Source of the DNA: Chrysochromulina parva | Lineage: Eukaryota; Haptophyta; Prymnesiales; Chrysochromulinaceae | Length of the DNA stretch: 15,937 bases | Direction: 5' to 3' | Assembly: GCA_002887195.1 (NCBI GenBank) | Contig: PJAB01001254.1 | Location: 1 to 15,937, forward strand | Shown: positions 1 through 6,920 of the stretch, piece by piece | Numbering within the stretch: the first letter of the stretch is position 1 | Layout: the number at the start of each line of letters is the position of its first letter | The notes under the pieces: model-generated | Told to the model about the DNA's origin: nothing | What the model saw: the letters and a program-made list of their open reading frames with translations, nothing else | The model's database searches: none | Program-made: the position numbers and the translations under genes

Positions 1-162
1 GACTTATCAACCAGGCCCGTAATGCGTTGGAGCACTCTATACGAATGCGAAGGCAAAGGTGCGATGTGCCTGACCGAGTCGCGCGCGCGCATGCACGCGC
101 GTTGCACACCGGCCAGCGGCGGCACCAGCCTGCCGCAGTGCTGCTGCACACTCCGCCTGCCG

Positions 163-260
163 CGTGCACTGAGCCTGCCTGCTATGCCAGCTCGAACTGC
201 AACCGGTCGCTCTGCCTGCAGCGTGCACTGAGCCTGTCTGTCGTGCACTGAGCCTGTCTG
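163..260. repeat. Three copies of a 19-bp direct repeat
   Basis: The unit cgtgcactgagcctgyctg occurs at 163-181, 222-240 and 242-260. The last two copies are almost adjacent (20-bp period) and the first lies 59 bp upstream. Only one position varies (c or t). It lies in sequence with no supported gene, possibly inside an intron, and no function is evident. Confidence 0.85.
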
Positions 261-280
261 TCGCGCTTTTGCCTGTGCAG

Positions 281-430
281 GCGTTCTTTGATGCCCTCAA
301 GTACGAGAGTTCCGCGGACAGCGTCTGGTTCCGGGGTGTCAATAACAACATGACCAGGATGATCGCGCTCCGCAAAGCTGCCAACTGCGAGTCCTTCGAC
401 CACTCGGCGGGAATAGGGGGGGGTCCCCCA
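281..430 (+). CDS. Possible internal exon of a gene entering from the left edge
   Basis: Low-confidence partial gene. A plausible intron runs from a GTAATG donor at 19 to a pyrimidine-rich acceptor ending in TGTGCAG at 280, and the two sides are in the same phase. After the acceptor the reading frame gives ordinary mixed sequence (starting AFFDALKYES, then DSVWFRGVNNN), unlike the low-complexity shadows around it. I recognise no family. The right boundary is unknown, because the open frame runs on into CTG-repeat sequence that belongs to the opposite-strand gene. Alternatives are a chance open frame or an unrelated repeat. Confidence 0.2.
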
Positions 431-628
431 GGAGTTGTAAATTTTCCCAGGGTTTCGTCACATACTTCTCGTTTCACCGGCACGCTTCGAACAACAGTCT
501 CTAGAACATGCGCGACTCATGTGTATGTGAGGTTGTACCTGCTCCTGTTGCGCGGAGGACTGTGGGCGGGCTGTGGCTGCTGCTTAGCTGCGCGGTGCGC
601 TGCAATGCTGCGGCTGCTGCAGCAGCTG

Positions 629-1010
629 CTATTGCCACGCTTGCGGTTGGTGGCGCTGCTGCTGCCATTGCTGGTGTTGCTGCCACTCTGTCAGTGGCGG
701 CGGCGCCGGCTGTTGCCACTCGGGTGGCACGTGTGCCAGTTGCTGCTGCTCCTGCTGCTGCTGCCAATCGTGCGGCGTTGGTTGGAGGTGATGCTGCTGT
801 GAATGCTGCTGTGGCCATTGCTGCTGCGGCGGCTGAGGCAGCTGGTGCTGGAGCTGGTGCTGGTGCTGGTGATGAAGCAGATCAGATCGGCGGTGCTGGT
901 GCTGGTGCTGGTGCTGCAGGTGCTCCTGCACCTGCACCTGCTCCTGCTCCTCCTCCTGCTCCTCCTCCTGCTCCTCCTCCTGCTGCTGCTGCTGCTGCTG
1001 CTGGTACCAC
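629..1010 (-). repeat. CAG-type trinucleotide low-complexity tract in coding DNA
   Basis: On the plus strand this is dominated by gct/ctg, cctcct and ggtgct runs. On the coding (minus) strand they encode the Q, E/Q and H/Q repeats at the C terminus of the ARM-repeat protein, including a run of eight or more Q codons next to an EEEQ repeat at about 930-1010. The tract is expected to vary in length between strains. It also creates long, meaningless Ala/Pro/Leu-rich open frames on the plus strand. Confidence 0.85.
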
Positions 1011-3385
1011 TCAGCGCCCCTATGCTGAGGAGTCGCCGCCTGGCCGGCGTGGAGCATCTCCACCCAGCGCATCCCGGGATGCGGTGGCTGCTTTGGCTTT
1101 CCCAAGCCCGAGCCGGAGCCCGTGTGCTGCGCACCGTATGCCAAGGGCCCAGGCGGGCCGCCAACCTGCCCCCCGTACTGCCCACCGCCATGGCCTCGCG
1201 ATGGATTCACCTGCATGGGAGCAAAGCTGCTCGCGTCTGCTCCGGATGCGACCCGCTGCTGCGCAGCTCGCTCCTGTGCAGCTCGCTGCTGTTGTGCAGC
1301 TCGCTGCTGCTGAGCAGCGAGCTGCTGCTGCATGAGCTGCCGCTCCTTCTGCTGCCGCTCTAGCAGCAGCCGCTGGTGCGCAGCCTCCTGCAGCTGCCGC
1401 TCTCGCGCTGCCTTCTGCGTGTACAGTATTTGCTGTGCCCTCGCGTCCGCGACGGCCGCCTGCTGTGCCCTCGCGTCGCGCACCTCGCGCCCCTCTTTGA
1501 ACGTCTTGGGTAGCATCTGCATCTGGCGCATCAAAGCCACCTGCTCGGGCTCATTCGACACGTTGTGCATGATATGCTCAACCATCGGCGCGAGTTCGGC
1601 CACCTGCGCCACCTGAGAGAGGCACCGGTAGAAAGCCTCGTTGCCAAAGATGGTCGCGTCGGGCTGGGCGGCGGACAGGTTGATGAGGCCGGCGAGCGCG
1701 CGGTAGCGGCACTCGTCGTCATTCGGGCGCGAATTGAGCTCCTGCAACAGTAGCACCACCATATTGTGCCTGATGAGCAGCCTGGCATGGTCTGTGACGT
1801 GAGTCAGGTGCTGCACGACCGTGAGCGCACGTAGCCGCATGTGCTTCGGCTTTGCGCCGCCCAGGTATTTGGGTAGGTCCTCCATGAACTGGCAGCGCAT
1901 GACGTCGGTGCATGCTGGCGGGAAGAGCGACATGCTTTGCAGCAGCCCCAACCCCACCTCGAGCAGCGCATCTGAACGGCCCAGGTAGCCCGACGCAAGC
2001 TCGACAAGGCCATGCTTGTGCAGCGTTGGGCGCATCGGCACATAATAGGCGCAGTTTGCGAGCGCCACGCCCGCGGCGATCAGCAAAGGCTCGAGGTCGA
2101 TCTGATGCTCGATCTCGGGCGGCTCGAGTTCGAACTGCTCCAGCTGCGTCAGGGCGCGCTTTACCAGCAGGCACAGCGGCGCGTGCGCACGCAGCTCGTG
2201 CATGGCGACGAGACCTATGGTCCCCGAGCGGCTGCTCAGCTCGCGCAGCACCACACTCGCGCGCTCGAGCTCGGGCACACTTTCGCTGGATAGCGCCTCG
2301 ATGGCGCGCATCATCGTGAGCATGAGCTTCATCTCTGCTGTCACCTCGGGTATGTGGCGTGGCCGGTTGCCGCCGCTCCAGATAGGCACGTTGGCGACGT
2401 CGTAGCTGCTCAAGCTGCTGCCGCCTTTGGGGGCTGCCTTCCATTCGTTCCCGCCCGAGCTGCCGCCGCCGCCGCCGCCGCCACCAACGCCGCTCGCCGG
2501 CTCGCCATCGCCGCCGTAGCCTCCGCCGTAGCCTCCGCCGTAGTCATCGTCGCCTCTGCTCGAATCGACGCGGTCGCTGCTGGGGCCTCCGCGACCACGG
2601 CCGCGGCCACGGCCGCGGCCACGGCCACCGCCACCTCGGGCCCTAGCACCACTGCTGCCCCGCTTGCTGCCGTCACCACCGTTCACGGTTGGGCTCGCGG
2701 CCACTGCCGCCGCGTCGTAAATGTCCTCTGCTACTGCTGCGGCGAGCCCGGCGTCGCCATTGTTGCCATGGCCCCCGCCGCCGCTCTGCGTGCGCTGCAA
2801 CTTCTGCTTCTTGCCCGCCTTGTGCTGCTGCTGCTGCTGCTGCTGCCTCGCTGCCGCCGCCGCCGCCGTGGCCTCAGTATCCTCTAGGGGCCCTCGGCCT
2901 TGTTGGTAGAGCTGTGCATTCATCTCCTCCTTGGTCATCGCGTTCTCGAGCACGATGGCACGGCGAGCGGCTTCGGCCACGGCCTGGCGCAGATCCTCCT
3001 TGTCCGGCGGTTCGCAGTCATACCAGCTCCAGTCGTCATCGACGAGCGACACCCACTCAGCGGACTTGTCGGCAAATTGAGCTTGGATCATGAAGTCCAG
3101 CAGCTGACAGTCGAGGACCTTGGCTTCGTAGTGCGAGACTTCGCCAGTGTCTTCATCCTCTAGGTAGTCGACGCGCACGGGGACATCGCGCAGCCAGTCC
3201 CACGCCTTCCCGCGCTCGCTGTGTGGCAGCCAATACTCGAGCGCAAAGCCCGAACGGCTGGTGGTAGTGGTGAGGATCTCGCAAAGGATGCCGCGTTTGG
3301 GGTCCGAGTCCGTGACAGCCGCAAGGTGGCCCACCTGCTTGTCTTCGAGCTGGAAGACGAGCCGCACCACGCTGTCCACGTGCAT
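629..3385 (-). CDS. ARM-repeat-like protein with RGG/GY and Q-rich disordered regions
   Basis: This is a large protein of about 918 aa from the first in-frame ATG at 3385. The frame stays open to a TTG at 3490, but nothing supports a non-ATG start. The order of parts, numbered from the ATG, is as follows. Residues 1-130 form a globular, aromatic and acidic domain that could be a Tudor/Agenet-type barrel. A Q tract lies near 181-187. An RG-repeat block at about 250-266 is followed by a GGY repeat (about 281-292) and poly-Gly. Residues 345-625 are a helical, Leu-rich region with ARM/HEAT-like periodicity. A Q/R/A-rich coiled coil spans 630-715. The last 125 residues are W-, Q-, H- and P-rich, with E/Q repeats. 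RGG and GY motifs commonly bind RNA, and Q-rich tails drive condensate formation, so an RNA- or chromatin-associated scaffold is a reasonable inference. It is divergently paired with the ELMO gene 173 bp away. No intron is evident. I do not recognise a named orthologue. Confidence 0.8.
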   Translation of the reverse strand: MHVDSVVRLVFQLEDKQVGHLAAVTDSDPKRGILCEILTTTTSRSGFALEYWLPHSERGKAWDWLRDVPVRVDYLEDEDTGEVSHYEAKVLDCQLLDFMIQAQFADKSAEWVSLVDDDWSWYDCEPPDKEDLRQAVAEAARRAIVLENAMTKEEMNAQLYQQGRGPLEDTEATAAAAAARQQQQQQQHKAGKKQKLQRTQSGGGGHGNNGDAGLAAAVAEDIYDAAAVAASPTVNGGDGSKRGSSGARARGGGGRGRGRGRGRGRGGPSSDRVDSSRGDDDYGGGYGGGYGGDGEPASGVGGGGGGGGSSGGNEWKAAPKGGSSLSSYDVANVPIWSGGNRPRHIPEVTAEMKLMLTMMRAIEALSSESVPELERASVVLRELSSRSGTIGLVAMHELRAHAPLCLLVKRALTQLEQFELEPPEIEHQIDLEPLLIAAGVALANCAYYVPMRPTLHKHGLVELASGYLGRSDALLEVGLGLLQSMSLFPPACTDVMRCQFMEDLPKYLGGAKPKHMRLRALTVVQHLTHVTDHARLLIRHNMVVLLLQELNSRPNDDECRYRALAGLINLSAAQPDATIFGNEAFYRCLSQVAQVAELAPMVEHIMHNVSNEPEQVALMRQMQMLPKTFKEGREVRDARAQQAAVADARAQQILYTQKAARERQLQEAAHQRLLLERQQKERQLMQQQLAAQQQRAAQQQRAAQERAAQQRVASGADASSFAPMQVNPSRGHGGGQYGGQVGGPPGPLAYGAQHTGSGSGLGKPKQPPHPGMRWVEMLHAGQAATPQHRGAEWYQQQQQQQQEEEQEEEQEEEQEQVQVQEHLQHQHQHQHRRSDLLHHQHQHQLQHQLPQPPQQQWPQQHSQQHHLQPTPHDWQQQQEQQQLAHVPPEWQQPAPPPLTEWQQHQQWQQQRHQPQAWQ
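2587..2633 (-). repeat. GC-rich hexamer-like repeat encoding the RG block
   Basis: Alternating ggccgc and ggccac units on the plus strand encode Arg-Gly dipeptides on the minus strand. Just upstream in coordinates (about 2516-2543) a cctccgccgtag-type repeat encodes the GGY motif. Both lie inside the ARM-repeat gene. Confidence 0.8.
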
Positions 3386-3558
3386 AGTGTTTCGCAAGGC
3401 CACACTCCGCCAAGAAGGAGTTTGCAAGACACGCCAGCCGCCGCACCGCGGCAAAGTTGAATACAATTTCAGATTCCGTACCGCACACAATCAAGTAGCA
3501 TTTGTTCAAAGGCGATGCCCGCAAGTCGCCCGCACGGCGTACACGTCCTAGGGCGCGA
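3386..3558. promoter_or_regulatory. Shared divergent promoter region (ARM-repeat / ELMO genes)
   Basis: The ATG codons of two divergent genes are 173 bp apart, so both promoters and 5' UTRs must fit here or overlap. I see no convincing TATA box. The core around 3460-3510 is less GC-rich than its surroundings. A functional bidirectional promoter is inferred from geometry only. Confidence 0.45.
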
Positions 3559-5379
3559 ATGGCCAATACTGGCGCCAACTGGGCCGCTGACCCGCCCACT
3601 GTGCTGCGCGAGAAGAAGGCGGCTCTGGAGCAGGTGATCGAACTGCAGCGCGCTTTCATCGAGAGTCGTGGCGATGCCGACGCTACCGATGGCGGCGTCA
3701 GCGTGGCCGGGGCCGTCTCCATGGAGGAGGATGCCGAGGAGCTGGCATGGTACAACGAGCAAGCAGCACGGCTCGATAAGTTCAAGGCCGCTCTCAACGC
3801 TTTGCGCCTGCAGCCCGACGAATTCCCAGTGCTCGTTCCGCAGGCATGGGCCACTCGCGCCGAGGACCGCGCCGCCGCCGCCTCGCGGGAGCTCGTGCCG
3901 TTGCTGCTCCGTGTGAACGCGCGCAGCCAAATCACCTTCGTTCCCACTCCGCCGTCCTTCAGCGCGCGCCCGAGCGGCAGCGACGGCGACATCGACGACG
4001 AAAGCGCCACCCCTGGCGGAGGCCTCTGCGTACCTCGCGTCTTTTTCATGGACAGCTTGCGGAACGTGCGCTTGGTTCAACCAACACAGGGCAACGAGTC
4101 GTCGGCCGGTTCGCTAGGCTCGGGCGGCGCCGCTGCTGCCAGTGTCGCTGCCGCTGCCGCCGCCGCCGCCGCCGCCGCCGCAGCTGCCGCTGCCGCTGCC
4201 GCTGCTGCCGCCGCGACCGCCCCGCGCGCGCTGACCATCGACCTGGCCAGCGATCTGCCGCTCACGTGCGTGACGGCGGAGGCGACGGAGCTTGTGGAGG
4301 TTCTGGGCGCGCACCTGAAACGTTACAACACGTCGCGCGTCGCGCAGGTGCGCTCGCTGAAGCGGCTGCACGAGCTCAAGTGTACCGCGTACGACGCGAG
4401 CGACGGCATGCACGAGCAGCTGCTCCGTCGGCTCTGGTCATGCGGATTCGGGTCGGAGCTCAAGTGCGAGCTCACGTCTGAGCGCTGGGTTCACCTGGGC
4501 TTCCAATCAGCGGACCCAACCAAGGACCTGCGCGGTATGGGGCTGCTCGGCCTCGCCAACCTCGTCTACTTTGGCGAGCACTACGCCGACGTCTTCCAAC
4601 GGCTAGTCTCGGCACAGCGGAAGAGAGACTATCCGCTGGCGTGCGCGGGCATCAACATCACGGCGCTGCTCCTCGAGCTGCTCAACATGAAGGACGAGGG
4701 CGAGCCGCAAACGGTGCAGTCGCGCCCGCCCTTTGACGGCCAGTGGGGCTCCGACATGTTCTTCTTCTTCTGCCACATGTTCTACCGAGAGCGCGCCTTC
4801 GAGGACATGTACTGCTTCTGCCTGCGCCGTCTTGACAGGATGATGGTCGCCATGGATGCCAATTACGCGGAGTTCAACACCGTCGTCGCTGCGCTGCGGA
4901 GTCGGCTCGTCGAGGCGCTCGCGCAGCGCCCGCTCTCATTTCGGGAGTTTAAGCGGCTCATGGCCGCCGCCTCGAGCGAAAGCGAGGGCTCGGTGCATAG
5001 CTCGAGCGGGTGCGACTCGATGGCCGTCCAAGCCGGCACGCCGAGCGCTACGAGCCTCTTCGGCGGCGGCGGCGGCCTGTGGGCCACAGGCTCCTCGCGA
5101 CGCAGCAGCTGCTCGGCGGCCTCCTCGGCCGACGACGGAGGGCACGAGGGCGAGCAAGGGGAGCACCAGCTCGCGCGAACTATTGCCGAAGCGATGAGTA
5201 TCATCCCGCGCTCGCTCGAAAGCCTCAAGGCCCAGCTGCGGGGCACCCACGGACGCACAGTGGCGAGCGCCGAGGGTGCTCCGCGCTGCAATGTGCCAGC
5301 GCCGAGGAGCGAGCCGGCGGCAGCCGAGGCGACGGATGAGCGACGTGCGAGGCCACCGCCGCTAGTCGAGCTGACGTGA
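3559..5379 (+). CDS. ELMO-domain protein (ELMOD/CED-12 family)
   Basis: About 606 aa from ATG 3559; the frame stays open to a TTG at 3502, which I reject. ELMO-domain proteins are regulators of small GTPases: ELMOD members act as GAPs for ARF-family GTPases, and ELMO/CED-12 partners DOCK proteins to activate Rac. The parts, in order, are an N-terminal helical or coiled segment (about 15-85), an acidic linker, a poly-Ala run (about 193-220), then the ELMO domain at about 255-455. The signature is clear: a W-x3-GFQ-x2-DP-x2-DLRGMG-x-LGL-x2-LVYF pattern, with the Arg that serves as the GAP finger in ELMODs at residue 325 (codon 4531-4533). A disordered Ser/Gly-rich tail of about 150 aa ends in a Pro-rich stretch. 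There is no PH domain like that of animal ELMO, so an ELMOD-type ARF GAP role is more likely than a DOCK partner. No intron is evident. Confidence 0.9.
   Translation: MANTGANWAADPPTVLREKKAALEQVIELQRAFIESRGDADATDGGVSVAGAVSMEEDAEELAWYNEQAARLDKFKAALNALRLQPDEFPVLVPQAWATRAEDRAAAASRELVPLLLRVNARSQITFVPTPPSFSARPSGSDGDIDDESATPGGGLCVPRVFFMDSLRNVRLVQPTQGNESSAGSLGSGGAAAASVAAAAAAAAAAAAAAAAAAAAAAATAPRALTIDLASDLPLTCVTAEATELVEVLGAHLKRYNTSRVAQVRSLKRLHELKCTAYDASDGMHEQLLRRLWSCGFGSELKCELTSERWVHLGFQSADPTKDLRGMGLLGLANLVYFGEHYADVFQRLVSAQRKRDYPLACAGINITALLLELLNMKDEGEPQTVQSRPPFDGQWGSDMFFFFCHMFYRERAFEDMYCFCLRRLDRMMVAMDANYAEFNTVVAALRSRLVEALAQRPLSFREFKRLMAAASSESEGSVHSSSGCDSMAVQAGTPSATSLFGGGGGLWATGSSRRSSCSAASSADDGGHEGEQGEHQLARTIAEAMSIIPRSLESLKAQLRGTHGRTVASAEGAPRCNVPAPRSEPAAAEATDERRARPPPLVELT
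4134..4219 (+). repeat. Poly-alanine-encoding GCN repeat
   Basis: A run of gcc/gct/gca codons encodes about 25 Ala residues in the linker before the ELMO domain. Mixed codons mean that it is not a pure trinucleotide repeat, which usually makes a tract more stable. It also yields spurious Ala/Gly-rich open frames in other frames. Confidence 0.85.
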
Positions 5380-5557
5380 TCTGTGGCTGCTCGACAGTCT
5401 CATTCTGTCTCCTACTGAGAGCACCTTACTCAGCACCCCTCCGCGGTCCACACCAACTCAGACACCTCACAGCTCACAACGACCCGGGTTCCTCAGGCTC
5501 AGTAACGCATGCAATCACCCAAGACAGCTGAGAGACCTTAACGATCTGCTATTAATC
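5380..5557. other. Probable 3' UTR of the ELMO gene
   Basis: Noncoding sequence between the TGA ending at 5379 and the first repeat of the adjacent insertion. It drops in GC compared with the gene. I see no recognisable poly(A) signal and no open reading frame worth reporting. Confidence 0.4.
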
Positions 5558-5676
5558 TATGAAGCATGCTAAGTAAGTAAGTAAGTAAGTAAACAACGCC
5601 AACTGGCAGCGTACACGTGGCGAGGGGGTCTCCCCCAGGCATACTAAGCGTGTACGGTGTTTATGAAGCATGCTAA
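5558..5676 (-). mobile_element. Short SINE-like insertion flanked by 15-bp direct repeats
   Basis: The 15-mer tatgaagcatgctaa occurs at 5558-5572 and again, identically, at 5662-5676. Between them are 89 bp. Read on the minus strand this begins with a structured body and ends in a TTAC tetranucleotide tail directly against one repeat, which is the layout of a retroposed short RNA with a target-site duplication. The body has an 8-bp inverted repeat, cgtacacg at 5610-5617 against cgtgtacg at 5649-5656, enclosing a ggggg-tct-ccccc hairpin at 5624-5636. I do not recognise tRNA, 5S or 7SL ancestry or clear A/B boxes. A simple local duplication is the alternative. Confidence 0.4.
5570..5592. repeat. 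TAAG tetranucleotide microsatellite
   Basis: Five full taag units plus a partial sixth. It lies at the inner edge of one 15-bp direct repeat, where a retroposon tail (TTAC units on the minus strand) would be expected. Confidence 0.9.
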
Positions 5677-5735
5677 ATATCACTGAGGAGTCACTGACCC
5701 ATAGGGTGGGGGTAGCTTTTTCGGAGGGTCCGAAG

Positions 5736-5823
5736 CTTTTACCGTTTTACGAGAATCTCGTCAAGTGGCAACTTTTACCGCTATACGCCCATATCCTGTC
5801 AGTCACTTTTACCGTGTTACCGC
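5736..5823 (+). repeat. Left subterminal repeat cluster of the transposon
   Basis: Three related motifs occur here: cttttaccgttttacg at 5736-5751, acttttaccgctatacgcc at 5771-5789 and cacttttaccgtgttaccgc at 5804-5823. The first two and their spacer form a unit of about 54 bp that recurs near the right end. Confidence 0.8.
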
Positions 5824-6090
5824 AAACACACAATAGAGAAGCGGGCGCAACCACGGCGCGGCGTCCGCTCTCGTTGGCGTGGGCGAACGGCTGAGTGAAC
5901 GGATGCTCCATTTCCGAAGGAGTGCGTCTCGGTGTGTCGGGCACGCAATGCAGGAATACAGGTAACAGGACCGTGAAGTCTCCTGTTCATGAATTACATT
6001 CACGCTCGGCGGTTTAAGCGAAGTAAACTGGTGTTTTCAGGAAATAAGTGGCTTTTACACTGCTTTCACCCTGGATACGGAGGCTCGAGG

Positions 6091-6170
6091 ACTTTTACCG
6101 TTTTACGCAATTCTTGTCCAGCTGGACACTTTTACCGTCTTACGCCAAAATGCCCTCACTTTTACCCTAT
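6091..6170 (+). repeat. Right subterminal repeat cluster of the transposon
   Basis: Motif copies are acttttaccgttttacgcaa at 6091-6110, cacttttaccgtcttacgcc at 6127-6146 and a truncated copy, cacttttaccctat, at 6157-6170. They are in the same orientation as the left cluster, so these are direct subterminal repeats, not inverted ones. The unit ends 36 bp from the element's right end, mirroring the 36 bp on the left. Confidence 0.8.
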
Positions 6171-6190
6171 CCCCACCCTATGCACTGACC

Positions 6191-6920
6191 TCTGACGCGA
6201 TAGTCACACGCAGCAATATTCGCAATTCGCCTAACAACAAACAAGTCGCGAGAACTCTCGGCCGGGCGCCGTAGTTGGCAGGCCCTAAGTTGCGCCCGTC
6301 CACACGTTACGCGTTAGTCGAGCTCGCTACCGTACTCCCGGTACGGATTACTTTGTTGGCAAGTTCAATTGGGCAAGTTGGCGCAAGAGAAGGCTGAAGG
6401 CACAGAAGCTTCAAGCTTCTTGCTTTATTAATATTTTATTTTCTCCCCGTCTTGCCATGAAAACTTTTCTTTTGTCTCACCGGACCGTACCTAACGAGGC
6501 GGGCGACCATCGGCACTCAGTTTGTAATCAGGGTATGAGGAAAGGGTGCACGGCAAATCCAGATATTAATCCCTCCCCTACCTCCTTGGGTAAATCACTC
6601 ATCAGTTTGTAATCAGGGTATGAGGAAGGGGTGCAAATCCAGATATTAATCCCACCCCTACCTCCTTGGGTAAAACGGGCGGCTAGAACTGTCCCCCTAG
6701 CGGGCAGGGGGCGGTTCGTTTGGCAAGAACCCCCAAACCCCTACGGCTACGCGCCACGGGCCTCCGCCGCCTCTGCGCTTGCCGGACACAGGACCTGGAG
6801 AGACTTGAATGCGTGTTACTTAAGATTGCTTTTGAGTGACTATAAATCCCAGGAAAATTGACGAAAAACTCGATTACAATGTAACGACTGCGGAATTCTT
6901 CTGTGCGGAATTCCACAGCA
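6191..6920. other. Repeat-rich intergenic region upstream of the 276-aa protein gene
   Basis: No gene is supported. The region includes a 17-bp palindrome, agaagctt-c-aagcttct, at 6404-6420, an AT-rich stretch at about 6421-6475, a tandem duplication at 6518-6674, and the presumed promoter and 5' UTR of the gene starting at 6921. Lower GC than the flanking genes suggests a low-constraint, insertion-tolerant region. Confidence 0.5.
6518..6674. repeat. Two-copy tandem repeat, 85-bp period
   Basis: Units at 6518-6594 and 6603-6674 are separated by 8 bp. They share the start cagtttgtaatcagggtatg and the end cccctacctccttgggtaaa. Copy 1 carries an extra cggca after gtgca, and there are a few substitutions. 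I recognise no element family; it could be a recent local duplication or an enhancer-like repeat about 250-400 bp upstream of the next gene. Confidence 0.9.

Larger units (their letters stand above)
1..628. other. Left-edge region without a confident gene
   Basis: No complete gene is evident here. It holds three copies of a 19-bp repeat and, at about 281-430 on the plus strand, a stretch whose translation looks protein-like but has no convincing start or stop. The part nearest 629 is GCT/CTG-rich sequence continuing past the stop codon of the minus-strand ARM-repeat gene, and is probably that gene's 3' UTR. Confidence 0.5.
5692..6190. mobile_element. Non-autonomous DNA transposon (MITE) with 8-bp target-site duplication
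   Basis: The element proper is 5700-6182 (483 bp). Its left end catagggtgggggtag (5700-5715) and right end ctatccccaccctatg (6167-6182) are inverted repeats matching at 15 of 16 positions. It is flanked by an exact 8-bp direct repeat, cactgacc, at 5692-5699 and 6183-6190. Inside there is no credible protein, so it must have been moved by a transposase encoded elsewhere. It holds about six copies of a cttttaccgnnntacg-type motif, including a diverged duplication of about 54 bp placed 36 bp from each end. An 8-bp duplication is typical of the hAT and P superfamilies, and subterminal repeats are where hAT transposases bind. The TIR start does not fully fit the hAT consensus, so I leave the superfamily open. 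Confidence 0.85.

Noticed and set aside
37..483. Minus-strand open frame of 148 codons
   Set aside because: It is Ala/Arg/Cys-rich with no recognisable pattern and runs across the 19-bp repeats.
508..1335. Long plus-strand Ala/Pro-rich open frame (275 codons) and neighbours such as 803-1363
   Set aside because: They are mirror images of CAG/CTG-type repeats coding Q/E/H-rich protein on the minus strand. Their composition is pure low complexity, with no domain.
3386..3490. N-terminal extension of the ARM-repeat protein to a TTG at 3490
   Set aside because: TTG is an unlikely start in a eukaryotic nuclear gene; the first ATG in frame is at 3385 and precedes the first domain-like sequence.
3502..3558. 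N-terminal extension of the ELMO protein to a TTG at 3502
   Set aside because: There is no ATG, and the extension is a short basic stretch of no recognisable kind; ATG 3559 is preferred.
5700..6182. Reading the spaced cttttaccg motifs as a CRISPR array
   Set aside because: Copies are diverged, unevenly spaced and lie inside inverted repeats with a target-site duplication in a eukaryotic context; a transposon explains them.
6263..6298. Possible SRP-RNA-like or other structured RNA (7-bp stem cgggcgc/gcgcccg)
   Set aside because: There is only one stem, with no conserved SRP loop motifs and no pol III signals; such stems are expected by chance in GC-rich DNA.
6690..6740. tRNA-like ggttc...gaacc hairpin
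   Set aside because: It has no acceptor stem, anticodon arm or B box in proper spacing.
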